DNA from: Streptomyces sp. CA-210063
Lineage (GTDB): Bacteria > Actinomycetota > Actinomycetes > Streptomycetales > Streptomycetaceae
DNA length: 64,000 bases
Assembly: GCF_024612015.1 (NCBI RefSeq)
Contig: NZ_CP102512.1
Span: forward strand, 9,610,001-9,674,000
Direction of reading: 5' to 3'
Made by a program: the position numbers and the translations under genes. The notes beneath the pieces were generated by a model that searched no databases, was not told the origin of the DNA, and was given only the letters and a program-made list of their open reading frames with translations. Positions 26,364-34,706 of this stretch are shown here, piece by piece; the stretch's first letter is position 1, and every line of letters starts with the position of its first letter.

Positions 26364-27622
26364 GCCGTGCTCCTCTCTTTCCCCGGGGCGGTGGTGACCG
26401 GGGCCGGCGTGGAGGGCAGTGCCCCGCGCCGGTACAGCCAGGCCACCCCGCCCGCCGAGGCCAGCCCGAACAGGGCGCAGCATGCCCAGGGCAGCCAGCC
26501 GTGGCCGCCGCGCGCCCCGGCGTCCATGGCCCACCCGACGACGGTGTTGCCGACGGCCGCCGCGACCCCCGAGACCACGTAGAAGATCCCGAAGTACGTG
26601 CCGGTCAGCTCCGGTCGCCCGAAGCGCGGGATCAGCTCCATCACGAACGGCGAGGCGACCATGAGGCCGAGGTAGAGGAGCAGCGCGCCGAGCAGGACGG
26701 GTACGGCGGCGAGCCACCCGGAGGCCCCGACGCTCGCCCCGAGGGCCGGCGGCACGAACGCCAGTGCCGTCACCGCGAGCCCCACGCCGATCCACCGTGC
26801 CCTGTCGCCCCGCGACTTGAGCGATTTGGTGATACGCAGCTGGAGCGCGAGATTGGCGAGCGTGCCCACGAGGAAGACGAGGCCGGCCGCGCCGTCCCAG
26901 CCGGTGGCGTCGCGTGCTCCGGCGGGCAGCAGCAGGTACAGCTGGTTCTCCAGGGTGAACATGCCGACCATGGCGAGCGCGAACGCCAGGAAGGCCCGGT
27001 TCCCGAGGACCTCGCGCCAGTCGCCGAGGACACCGCTGCCGGTCGGCTCGACCTTCCGGGCGGGCAGGACGAGGGCCTGCGCCACGGTGAGGACCGCGAA
27101 GATCCCGGCGGCGGTGAGCGCGGACGTACGGAAGTCCACGAGCAGCAGCACGCTGCCCAGCAGCGGCCCGATCAGGGCTCCCGTCGTGGCGAACACGTTG
27201 AACAGCGCGAACGCCTCCGCCTTGCGCTCCCCGGCCTCCTGCGCCAGATAGGCCCGCACCGCCGGATTGAACAGGGCCCCGGCGAGCCCGCTGAGTACCG
27301 AGGCGGCCAGGAGCACCGCCAGCCCGTCGCCGAGCGCGAACAGCCCGAACCCGACGGTCCGCAGCGCGCACCCGGCGATGATGACCCCCCGGGCGCCGAG
27401 CCGGTCGGACGCGGAGCCGCCGATGATGAACAGGCCCTGCTGGCTGAGGTTCCGGACGCCCAGGACGATGCCGACGACGGCCGCCGACATGCCCAGGTTC
27501 TCGGTGAGGTGGGTGGCGAGGTAGGGGATCAGGAGGTAGAAGCCGATGTTGACGCCCAGCTGGTTGACCAGCAGGAGGCGGACGGCGAACGGGAAGCGGC
27601 GTATCTCATGCCACGTCTGCAC
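26360..27622 (-). CDS. MFS transporter, probable exporter of the operon product
   Basis: 420 residues from GTG 27622 with GGGAGA upstream; the start lies inside the preceding gene (17-bp overlap). Twelve predicted membrane helices and the MFS loop motif GSASDRLGARG after helix 2. It resembles drug/metabolite antiporters. In a biosynthetic operon that also has an ABC importer, export of a made compound is the simplest role. The longer open frame upstream is excluded because it is hydrophilic and lies in the epimerase gene. Confidence 0.88.
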   Translation of the reverse strand: MQTWHEIRRFPFAVRLLLVNQLGVNIGFYLLIPYLATHLTENLGMSAAVVGIVLGVRNLSQQGLFIIGGSASDRLGARGVIIAGCALRTVGFGLFALGDGLAVLLAASVLSGLAGALFNPAVRAYLAQEAGERKAEAFALFNVFATTGALIGPLLGSVLLLVDFRTSALTAAGIFAVLTVAQALVLPARKVEPTGSGVLGDWREVLGNRAFLAFALAMVGMFTLENQLYLLLPAGARDATGWDGAAGLVFLVGTLANLALQLRITKSLKSRGDRARWIGVGLAVTALAFVPPALGASVGASGWLAAVPVLLGALLLYLGLMVASPFVMELIPRFGRPELTGTYFGIFYVVSGVAAAVGNTVVGWAMDAGARGGHGWLPWACCALFGLASAGGVAWLYRRGALPSTPAPVTTAPGKERSTA

Positions 27623-28712
27623 GGCGTGTCTCCCCCGGCTGCCGAGCGTGCCCCGTCCGTCCCGCCTCCGCTGCCTCCCGAAGCCGAACTCCCAGACCAG
27701 GCACACCACTTGCGCGTACGAATCCGTCGGTGCCCCCGATGCCGGTCCACGGGTCGTCGGCGAGCAGGAGGTGCCCGTCGAGGTCCACCCAGCGGGCCCG
27801 GTCGGCGAGATGGACGGCGGGGGCGAGCCCGAGGCTGCTGGCGGTGAGGCAGCCGAGCATCAGCTCGGTGCCGCTGCCCTCGATCGACTCGGCGATCCGC
27901 AGGGCCGCGTGGACGCCGCCGCACTTGGCGAGCTTGATGTTGACTCCGTGTACACGCCCCGCGAGCCGCCGTACGTCCTCCAGCCCCACCGCGTCCTCGT
28001 CGGCGATGACGGGCAGCGGCGAGCGCTCCGCGAGGGCCGCCAGGGCGTCCGGATCACCGGGAGCGAGGGGCTGCTCGACGGCCTCCACCCCGAGTTCCGC
28101 GAAACGCGGCAGCAGGACCTCGGCCTGCGCCGCCGACCAGGCGCCGTTGGGGTCCAGGAGCAGCCGGACCCGGGGTGCGGCGTCGCGGATGACCCGTACG
28201 CGTTCGACGTCGTCCTCCGGGTCGGGCGCCCCGGCCTTGACCTTGACGACCTCGAAGCCGCTCGCGGCGAGGCGGCGGGCCTCGGCCGCGGCACGCGTCG
28301 GCGAGGTGATGCCGATGGTCCGGGCGGTCGCGGCCACCGGTGCCACCGGAGCGCCGAGCAGCCGGTGCACGGGGCTGTGCGCCCGCTTCCCCACGAGGTC
28401 GAGCAGCGCGGCACCCACGGCGGCGGTCACGGCGGGCGGAGTGCCCGCCCCGGCCGGCTCGCCGCCCCGCAGGGCCTCCAGGGCGCTCTCCGGATCACCG
28501 AAGCGGACGAGGTCCGCGGCGACGGCGGTGAACAGCCGTCCAAGGGTGTCGGCGTCGAGGCCGTAGTAGACGCTGGTGACGGCCTCACCGTGGCCGGCCA
28601 GTCCGTCGTGTTCGATGGTCAGCCACACCGCGTCACGCGCGGACATGGTGGAGCGGGAGATGCGCAACGGCTCGGCGAGTTCGAGGCGTACGGTGCGCTG
28701 GGTGGCCTTCAC
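27606..28712 (-). CDS. dipeptide epimerase-like enolase-superfamily enzyme
   Basis: 368 residues from GTG 28712 (GTGA overlap; GGAAGAG upstream). Muconate-cycloisomerase-type barrel with both bases and metal ligands: KVKAG (Lys157, Lys159), Asp187 (LLLDPNGAW), Glu213 (EQP), Asp238 (ADEDA) and Lys260/Lys263 (NIKLAKCGG). The late DLD motif (310-312) is the feature by which Ala-Glu-type dipeptide epimerases grip the dipeptide amino group. It probably inverts one alpha-carbon of a dipeptide or peptide-like substrate made by this operon. An o-succinylbenzoate-synthase role is less likely because of the DLD motif and context. Confidence 0.82.
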   Translation of the reverse strand: MKATQRTVRLELAEPLRISRSTMSARDAVWLTIEHDGLAGHGEAVTSVYYGLDADTLGRLFTAVAADLVRFGDPESALEALRGGEPAGAGTPPAVTAAVGAALLDLVGKRAHSPVHRLLGAPVAPVAATARTIGITSPTRAAAEARRLAASGFEVVKVKAGAPDPEDDVERVRVIRDAAPRVRLLLDPNGAWSAAQAEVLLPRFAELGVEAVEQPLAPGDPDALAALAERSPLPVIADEDAVGLEDVRRLAGRVHGVNIKLAKCGGVHAALRIAESIEGSGTELMLGCLTASSLGLAPAVHLADRARWVDLDGHLLLADDPWTGIGGTDGFVRASGVPGLGVRLREAAEAGRTGHARQPGETRRADVA

Positions 28713-29797
28713 AGTCTCTCTTCCGAATGGGGGACCTTGAGCGGATCGGCGACCCTGCCGCACCGGACCCAGCCGACGGCCTCGGCCGCACCGGGATGGG
28801 GGATCTCGACGGGGCGGACGGCGGCGGAGGCCGGGTCGAGGCCGTGCGCGGTGGCGAAGTCGTCGTCGTAGACACTGCCGAGGTAGCGGTGGGGGCCGTC
28901 CGGAAAGACGGTGGCGACGACGGCGCCCGAGTGGACGCGGGCCGCCCAGGCGGCGACGAGCGCGACCGCGCCGGTGCTCCAGCCGCCGCTGACGAAGCTG
29001 CCCCGGGCGAGCCGACGACAGCTGTCCACGGCCTCCGCGGGCCCGACCCAGTGGACCTCGTCGAAGGCGTCGTAGGCGACGTTGCGCGGGTGGATGCTGC
29101 TGCCCAGGCCGCGCATCAGTCTCGGCCGGGCCGGCTGGCCGAAGATCGTGGAGCCGGTGGAGTCGACGCCGACGAGGCGCAGCGCGGGCCAGTGCCGCCG
29201 CAGCGGGCCGATGATGCCCGCGCTGTGGCCGCCGGTGCCGACACTGCACACCAGGATGTCCAAGTGGTCCAGCTGGACGGCGAGTTCGGCGGCCAGCGAG
29301 GCATAACCGGCGGTGTTGTCCGGGTTGTTGTACTGGTCGGGCCAGTACGCCCCCGGCAGCACGGCCAGCAGCTCCCGCAGCCGCGCGAGGCGCGCCGCCT
29401 GCCAGCCGCCCCGGGGGGCCGGGCGGTCCACCAGCTCCAGCCGTACGCCGTGGGAGCGCAGCAACTGCCGCATGGACGGCTCCAGTTCGCTGTCGCCGAC
29501 CAGCACGACCGGATGGCCGAGCGCCTGCCCCGCGAAGGCGAGCCCGATGCCCAGCGTGCCGGACGTCGACTCCACCACCGGGGCGCCGGGCCGCAGTTCG
29601 CCGCGCTCACGGGCGCCCAGCAGCATGGACACGGCGGCCCGCGCCTTCATCCCGCCCGCCGCGAGCCCTTCCAGCTTGGCCCAGAACCCCGGCTGGGGCC
29701 CGGGCAGATCGGCGGTGATGCGCGCCAGCGGCGTACGCCCGACCAGGGACAGCAGCTCGGGGCGGGCGACGGTACGCAGGACGGTCGACGAGGTCAC
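28709..29797 (-). CDS. cysteine-synthase-like PLP-dependent enzyme
   Basis: 362 residues from GTG 29797 (GTGA overlap; GGGAG upstream). Fold-type II PLP enzyme: likely Schiff-base Lys51 in GGMKARAA, glycine-rich phosphate loop SVGTGGHSAG, and NNPDNTAGY. The substrate loop reads STSGTLG instead of the TSGNTG of true cysteine synthases, so beta-replacement with sulfide is doubtful. Relatives in metallophore pathways (SbnA type) replace the phosphate of O-phosphoserine with an amino nucleophile to make diaminopropionate precursors. A similar C-N bond-forming role is inferred here. Confidence 0.82.
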   Translation of the reverse strand: MTSSTVLRTVARPELLSLVGRTPLARITADLPGPQPGFWAKLEGLAAGGMKARAAVSMLLGARERGELRPGAPVVESTSGTLGIGLAFAGQALGHPVVLVGDSELEPSMRQLLRSHGVRLELVDRPAPRGGWQAARLARLRELLAVLPGAYWPDQYNNPDNTAGYASLAAELAVQLDHLDILVCSVGTGGHSAGIIGPLRRHWPALRLVGVDSTGSTIFGQPARPRLMRGLGSSIHPRNVAYDAFDEVHWVGPAEAVDSCRRLARGSFVSGGWSTGAVALVAAWAARVHSGAVVATVFPDGPHRYLGSVYDDDFATAHGLDPASAAVRPVEIPHPGAAEAVGWVRCGRVADPLKVPHSEERL

Positions 29798-30645
29798 TGG
29801 CGGTCTCCCGGATCCGGACAGTTGAGGTGGTAGCGGTGCAGCGTGCCCGGCCCCGCGTCCAGCCAGAAGAAGGGATACGGCTCCGCGCACACCGCGCTCA
29901 CGCCGTGACCGAGGAACCTGGGCAGCACCGCGCTGCCCGTCTGCGCGAACATCACCAACTGCTTGTCGTGCGCCAGCGCGTGCCGCCGCAACGGTTCGAA
30001 GGTGCCGTTGCTCAGCGTCATCCCGGACACGAGCAGCGCGTCACAGCGGTCGGCCGCCCCGAGCGCGTCGGCGACGACCTCCTCGCCCCACTCCGTGACC
30101 CCGCCCTTGAGATCGCACGGCACATAGCCGATCCCGCGCGAACGCAGCGCCTCCAGAAGGGAGTTGACGACACCCACCACGAGCACCGTCGCACCCGGTG
30201 GCGATGCGAGCAGCTCGACCACGGCCCGCGCCCGCGCTCGCGACTTCTCCAGCGACGTCCCGGCCGGCAGCGCGAACGGGCGCGCCCCGTTCTCCGGCGT
30301 GTGCGGGCCGACATGCATCAGATAGGCGTCCAGCGCGGCCACCCGTACCGGAAGGAGCGGATGATCCAGAAGGCGGGCGACATCGGCGCCGACACAGTCG
30401 TCGATCGCCGCGTCCGGCAGAGCGCCGGGCTCGACCGCGCAGGACCCCACGGCACCGGCGAGCCGCAGGCTGAGCACCTCGTTCCGATAGCCGGTACCCC
30501 GCCCGTCGTGCCGCACGGCCTGCCGCGTCACGAACGCCACCGCGATCCGCACCGTCCTCGGATCCGGGCCGAGTTCGCCCGCGCGAGCCCGCTCCACCAG
30601 TTCCTCGTACGTGGCCGCGCGGGCCATCGGCGCGACGGCGGTCAC
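29794..30645 (-). CDS. DUF364 Rossmann-like putative heavy-metal chelation protein
   Basis: 283 residues from GTG 30645, overlapping the ATP-grasp stop as GTGA; an internal ATG at 30627 is an alternative. The C-terminal half (VLVVGVVNSLLEALRSRGIG, ALLVSGMTLSNGTFEPLRRH, QLVMFAQTGSAVLPRFLGHG) matches DUF364, a Rossmann-like domain proposed to bind metals; the N-terminal half matches the DUF4213-type domain usually fused to it. Conserved Cys/Asp/His are present but ligands cannot be fixed by eye. Its presence is one of the main reasons to read this operon as metal-related. Confidence 0.75.
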   Translation of the reverse strand: MTAVAPMARAATYEELVERARAGELGPDPRTVRIAVAFVTRQAVRHDGRGTGYRNEVLSLRLAGAVGSCAVEPGALPDAAIDDCVGADVARLLDHPLLPVRVAALDAYLMHVGPHTPENGARPFALPAGTSLEKSRARARAVVELLASPPGATVLVVGVVNSLLEALRSRGIGYVPCDLKGGVTEWGEEVVADALGAADRCDALLVSGMTLSNGTFEPLRRHALAHDKQLVMFAQTGSAVLPRFLGHGVSAVCAEPYPFFWLDAGPGTLHRYHLNCPDPGDRQ

Positions 30646-31898
30646 CGGATCACCAGCCCGGCGCTCAACTCGCCCAGCAGCGCCTCGACCTGCCCGCGCG
30701 CACCCAGCCCGTCGGGGTCGCCCACCATGACATGCCCGAGATACTCGTTGTTGCTTCCCGCCGCCTTGACCGGCCGGCCCGGCTCGGCGAGCTGTACCTC
30801 CAACACGCCTGGCACATCCGTGAGTTGACCGCCGTCCAGCGCTTCGAGCGTGCCCGATCTCTCCGGTACGAGGAAGCCGACGGCCGCGCTGCGCAGCCCG
30901 GTCTCCCGGCGCCGCAGATCGGGCTCGCGGCCGAGGGCGACCTCCACGGCGGCCGCGGCCAGGTCGATGCCGGTGACATGGCGGACCAGCTCGGTGATGC
31001 GGTTCCCGGCGGGCCGGGGGTTCACCTCGACCACACGCGGCCCGGCCGGGGTCAGCTTGATCTCCGTGTGCGCCACGACACCGTCGGTCAGCCCGAGCGC
31101 CTTGAGCGCGCCCAGCGCGGTCTGCTCGGCGGCCTCCGCGTCGGCGCCCGTCAGGGCGGCGGGGAACATGTGCCCCGTCTCGATGAACGCGGGCGCCCCG
31201 CCGACGCTCTTGTCGGTCACCCCGACCACGTGCACCGCCCCGGCGTACGACACGGTCTCGACGCTCACCTCGGGCCCGGTCAGCAGCTCTTCGAGGAGCA
31301 CGGCGGGTACCCGCCGCTGCCCGCGCGCGTTCAGCGGAAAGTCGGCCAACTCCCTTACCGCCGACATGAGTTCGACCTCGTCGTCGACACGCCGTACGTA
31401 CATGCCCGCGCACAGGTCGACGGGCTTCACGACGAGCGGATAGCCGATCTCCCGTGCCGCCCGGGCGAGGTCGGCCCACTCCTCATGGAGAGCGAAACGC
31501 GGTCCGGGCACCCCGGCGTCGGCGAGGACGCGGCGGGTGGCGTCCTTGCGGCAGGCGTCCGCGACGGCCTCCGGGCCCGGCCCGGCGAGTCCGAGGTGCC
31601 CGGCGATCCGGGCCACCGTCGGCAGGTAGTAGTCGCAGGACGAGATCACTCCGTCGAAGCCGAACACCGCGTGCAGGCGTTCGACCTCCGGCAGCAGGGT
31701 GTCGATGTCGTTGGTGTCGGCCGTGACGATGTTCCGCGCGCCGAGCAGCGGATGGGCCGTGCCCTCGGGGGCCGAGCGGAGGTAGTGGTGCAGGTCGCGG
31801 GTGAGGAACGTGAACGCGTGCCCGCCCTCCCGGATGGCCCGTGGCAGCAGCCTGCTCATCGATCCGACCCAGCTCTCGACCACCAACAGATGAGCCAC
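30642..31898 (-). CDS. ATP-grasp ligase, first gene of the ten-gene operon
   Basis: 418 residues from GTG 31898 with AAGGGGAG upstream. N-terminal pre-grasp domain (AHLLVVESWVGSMSRLLPRA), then ATP-grasp features: PLVVKPVDLCAGMYVRRVDD, VSVETVSYAGAVHVVGVTDK and the metal-binding RVVEVNPRPAGNRITEL. These enzymes activate a carboxylate as acyl-phosphate and join it to an amine; many free-standing ones make dipeptides or amide-linked natural products. About 77 nt of leader separate it from the predicted transcription start behind a Fur/Zur-like operator. The substrate is unknown. Confidence 0.88.
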   Translation of the reverse strand: MAHLLVVESWVGSMSRLLPRAIREGGHAFTFLTRDLHHYLRSAPEGTAHPLLGARNIVTADTNDIDTLLPEVERLHAVFGFDGVISSCDYYLPTVARIAGHLGLAGPGPEAVADACRKDATRRVLADAGVPGPRFALHEEWADLARAAREIGYPLVVKPVDLCAGMYVRRVDDEVELMSAVRELADFPLNARGQRRVPAVLLEELLTGPEVSVETVSYAGAVHVVGVTDKSVGGAPAFIETGHMFPAALTGADAEAAEQTALGALKALGLTDGVVAHTEIKLTPAGPRVVEVNPRPAGNRITELVRHVTGIDLAAAAVEVALGREPDLRRRETGLRSAAVGFLVPERSGTLEALDGGQLTDVPGVLEVQLAEPGRPVKAAGSNNEYLGHVMVGDPDGLGARGQVEALLGELSAGLVIR

Positions 31899-31981
31899 AG
31901 CTCCCCTTTTCGTGCGGTGCGTTCCGGCCTCAGGGCAGCCCGACGGCACCTCGACAAGGAGGCGCCCGGCTTGACATGCCC

Positions 31982-32010
31982 ACCTTATCGATAATCGTTT
32001 TCATTGTCAT
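31982..32010 (-). promoter_or_regulatory. promoter with overlapping Fur/Zur-like operator for the ten-gene operon
   Basis: On the minus strand ATGACA (plus 32005-32010) and TAAGGT (plus 31982-31987) are separated by exactly 17 bp. The palindrome GATAATCGTTTTCATTGTC (plus 31990-32008) lies across the spacer: outer arms GATAAT/ATTGTC differ by one base, and by eye 14 of 19 positions agree with the classical Fur-box pattern. The AT-richness stands out sharply in this genome. Zur operators of actinomycetes look similar (TGAAAA half-sites), whereas the iron repressors DmdR/IdeR use TTAGGTTAGG-type boxes, so zinc is the favoured metal. Confidence 0.7.
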
Positions 32011-32064
32011 GAGGGAATTGTGGTGCTGGATACGGGAGTAGTCCTGGTCAACGTCGGGCCCGCC

Positions 32065-33336
32065 CTACCCGATCTCCACCACACGTGCCCAGTCGGGCGG
32101 TGAGTCCGGTACGTAGTCGGGGTCGTCCTCGTCCCACGCACTGCCCGCGTACTGGCGGGGGAACAGGCCCACCACCGTCCGGCACGGCGGCCGTGAGTCG
32201 GGCCACGGTGTCTGCCCGTCGGTGAGGACCACGATGACGTCGGGCTTGGGATGGCTGCGGAGCGCCTTGGCGAAGCCGGTGCGGAGATCCGTACCGCCGC
32301 CGCCCATCAGGGGGATGCCCTCGGCCCGGCACAGCGGGTGGGCGATCCGGGCGGCCGCGTCGCACGGCACGACGGTGACGAGATCGCGGCGGCCGCCCAC
32401 CGCACGGGAGATCGCGGCGACCTCCAGAAGCGCGCTGCCCAGTTCCACATCACTGACCGACCCGGAGGTGTCGATGACCACGGAGACATGGGGCGGTCTG
32501 CGCCGCAGGCTCGGCAGCACGGTTTTCGGCACTCCGGCCGAGCGCCGCGACGGCCGGCCGTAGGAGTAGTCCTCGCCCGCGCCGGGGGCGGAGGCCGCCG
32601 ACCGTACCGCCGCGCCCAGCAACTCCCGCCACGGCTGCGGCGGATGGAACGCCTCCTCCGCCCACCGCTGCCAGCCCTCGGGCGCGGAACCCGGACGGCC
32701 GGTGATGCCCTGCGCCACCCGGAACCGGACCGCGTCCCGCTCCCGCTCGCTCAGGCCGTGCGCCCCGTCCGGCCCCAGCTCCCACTCCCGGTCCAGACCG
32801 TCGGCGCCACTGCCGCAGTCCAGCCACGCCAACTCCTGTGTGCGCGGCCCGAGTTGGAACTGACGCAGATAGTCCTCCATCAACTGTCCCTCGGGCAGCC
32901 TCAGGAACGCCGGATCGACCACCCCCTCGGGCTTGACCAGCCCGTCGCCGAACACGTCGTCGTTGATCTCGCAGTCCGCGGCGATGTTCATGCGCAGCCG
33001 CTCCCCGGGACCGGTCAGGCCACGCTCCTTGGCGACCCGGTCGCTGCGCCCGTGATGGTCGCGCAGCAGATGCGACACCTCGTGCACCCATACGCCGGCC
33101 AGCTCCTCCACCGGCGTTCGGTCCACGAAGCCCGGCGAGACGTAACACCGCCAGTGCCGGTCCACGCCCATGGTGGGCACGTGCCGGGACGCGACGGTGT
33201 GCAGCGCGAACAGCGCCGTCGCCAGATAGGGCCGGGCCCGCGCCGCCTGGAGCCGGGCGGCGAAGAGCTTGTCGAGGTCGAGGTCCTGGGTGCCCGGCGC
33301 GCCGGTGCTCACCTCGGCAGTCGTGTCGGTGCTCAT
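32065..33336 (-). CDS. DUF2201-type putative metallopeptidase with vWA-like domain
   Basis: 423 residues from ATG 33336, overlapping the MoxR stop as ATGA. The N-terminal half contains HExxH in WVHEVSHLLRDH (His85, Glu86, His89) with a later NIAADCEIND, as in DUF2201 putative metallopeptidases. The C-terminal half is vWA-like with MIDAS start VVIDTSGSVSD and GGGGTDLRTGF and a final VLTDGQTPW. Proteins of this type act with MoxR AAA ATPases as metal-dependent chaperone or maturation complexes. Last gene of a three-gene unit. Confidence 0.85.
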   Translation of the reverse strand: MSTDTTAEVSTGAPGTQDLDLDKLFAARLQAARARPYLATALFALHTVASRHVPTMGVDRHWRCYVSPGFVDRTPVEELAGVWVHEVSHLLRDHHGRSDRVAKERGLTGPGERLRMNIAADCEINDDVFGDGLVKPEGVVDPAFLRLPEGQLMEDYLRQFQLGPRTQELAWLDCGSGADGLDREWELGPDGAHGLSERERDAVRFRVAQGITGRPGSAPEGWQRWAEEAFHPPQPWRELLGAAVRSAASAPGAGEDYSYGRPSRRSAGVPKTVLPSLRRRPPHVSVVIDTSGSVSDVELGSALLEVAAISRAVGGRRDLVTVVPCDAAARIAHPLCRAEGIPLMGGGGTDLRTGFAKALRSHPKPDVIVVLTDGQTPWPDSRPPCRTVVGLFPRQYAGSAWDEDDPDYVPDSPPDWARVVEIG

Positions 33337-34613
33337 CGGCGGCCCTTCGTCGCCGTCCTGGCCCGGGCCGCCGCCTGGTCCGCCCGCCGGGACAGCGTCA
33401 CCACTCCGGCGAGGTTCTCGATCGCCGCCGGAACGTCCCAGTCCTCGCGGCGCAAGGAGGCGAGGGTGGTCGCGGGCACGACCACCAGATCCGGGGCCCC
33501 CGTCTCCAACGCCCGGACCAGCAGCGCCCACGCCGCGTCCCAGCGGGCCTTCTCCGGCCGTGCCCGGACCGCCGCCACCACACCGTCCAGCACCGCCTGC
33601 CGCAGGTCGCCCCGCCCGGGCAGGACCGCACTCGCCGGGTCCGCGAGCAGTTCCTCGGGATCCGGGAGGTCCAGCCGGTCCAGACCGGCCAGCAGCTCCA
33701 GCCCCGGACCGTCGCCCACGGTGCCCCTGACCAGCAGGGACAGCACATCCCGGGAGACGCCGGAGGCGGTGGCGAAGGCGATCAGACGGAGGGTCATCTC
33801 CCAGCTTCGGGGCGACGGCCACGGGCCACCCCGGCGGCTTTCGCTGCTGGGCAGTTGATGCACGAGCTTGGGGCGCGCGGCCAGCAGCGCGCACACCGCG
33901 CGACGGGCGAAGTCCACGGCCTGCGACAGCCGCTCCGGCGCGAGTTTCGGCAGGGTGGCCCTGGGCCAGGTCCCGCCGAGACCCCGTACGACGACCTCGT
34001 GGTCGTGCGTCCACTGAAGGTGCACGAACCGGTTGGCCAGCGGCGGGCTCAGCTCCCAGCCGTCGGCCGCCGAGGACCGCGGGTTGGCGGCGGCCACGAT
34101 CCTTACTTCGGGAGGTAGTTGCAGTGCGCCGATCCTTCGCTCCAGCACCAGCCGCAGCAGCGCGGCCTGCACGGCCGGCGGCGCCGTCGACAGCTCGTCC
34201 AGGAACAGCAGCCCCCGGCCGGCGCGTACGAGCCGCACGGCCCAGTCCGGCGGAGCCATCGGCACGCCCTGCTCGGCCGGGTCGTCTCCCACGATCGGCA
34301 GCCCCGAGAAGTCGGACGGCTCGTGCACGCTGGCGATCACGGTGGTCAGCGGAAGATCCAGGGCGGCCGCGAGCTGCGTCAGCGCCGCGGTCTTGCCGAT
34401 CCCCGGCTCCCCCCACAGCAGTACGGGCAGATCCGCTGCGACGGCCAGGGTCAGCGCCTCCAGCTGGGTGTCGGGGCGCGGTTCGGTGGTCGTGGTGCGC
34501 AGCAGGCTCAACAGGTCACTGGCGACGTCGAGTTGGGAGATGGGGTCGGTATCGGTGCCGGTATCGGTATCGGAGAAGGCGTTGGGCAAGGCGAACGGGG
34601 CGCGAGTGGGCAT
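33333..34613 (-). CDS. MoxR-type AAA ATPase
   Basis: 426 residues from ATG 34613. Walker A GEPGIGKT (68-75), Walker B GLLFLDELS, sensor-1 region IVAAANPRSS and sensor-2 context ANRFVHLQW. A Thr/Asp repeat near the N-terminus (DTDTGTDTD) comes from a short six-base DNA repeat. MoxR ATPases remodel partner proteins together with vWA-domain proteins, here encoded immediately downstream with a 4-bp overlap. Confidence 0.9.
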   Translation of the reverse strand: MPTRAPFALPNAFSDTDTGTDTDPISQLDVASDLLSLLRTTTTEPRPDTQLEALTLAVAADLPVLLWGEPGIGKTAALTQLAAALDLPLTTVIASVHEPSDFSGLPIVGDDPAEQGVPMAPPDWAVRLVRAGRGLLFLDELSTAPPAVQAALLRLVLERRIGALQLPPEVRIVAAANPRSSAADGWELSPPLANRFVHLQWTHDHEVVVRGLGGTWPRATLPKLAPERLSQAVDFARRAVCALLAARPKLVHQLPSSESRRGGPWPSPRSWEMTLRLIAFATASGVSRDVLSLLVRGTVGDGPGLELLAGLDRLDLPDPEELLADPASAVLPGRGDLRQAVLDGVVAAVRARPEKARWDAAWALLVRALETGAPDLVVVPATTLASLRREDWDVPAAIENLAGVVTLSRRADQAAARARTATKGRR

Positions 34614-34706
34614 GTTTGATCACCTGTGGTGTGTAGAGGGCGTGCGGGGGTGACGGCCCCCGTGACGATGTGAAGTGAGCGGGTGCCGGGGACCGAGGTC
34701 CCCGGG

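Noticed and set aside
26364..27371. Longer N-terminus for the methyltransferase
   Set aside because: It would lie wholly within the MFS transporter gene; the ATG at 26363 overlaps the MFS stop and has a ribosome-binding site.
31971..31976. Plus-strand TTGACA as a promoter
   Set aside because: No -10 element at suitable spacing on the plus strand and no plus-strand gene downstream.
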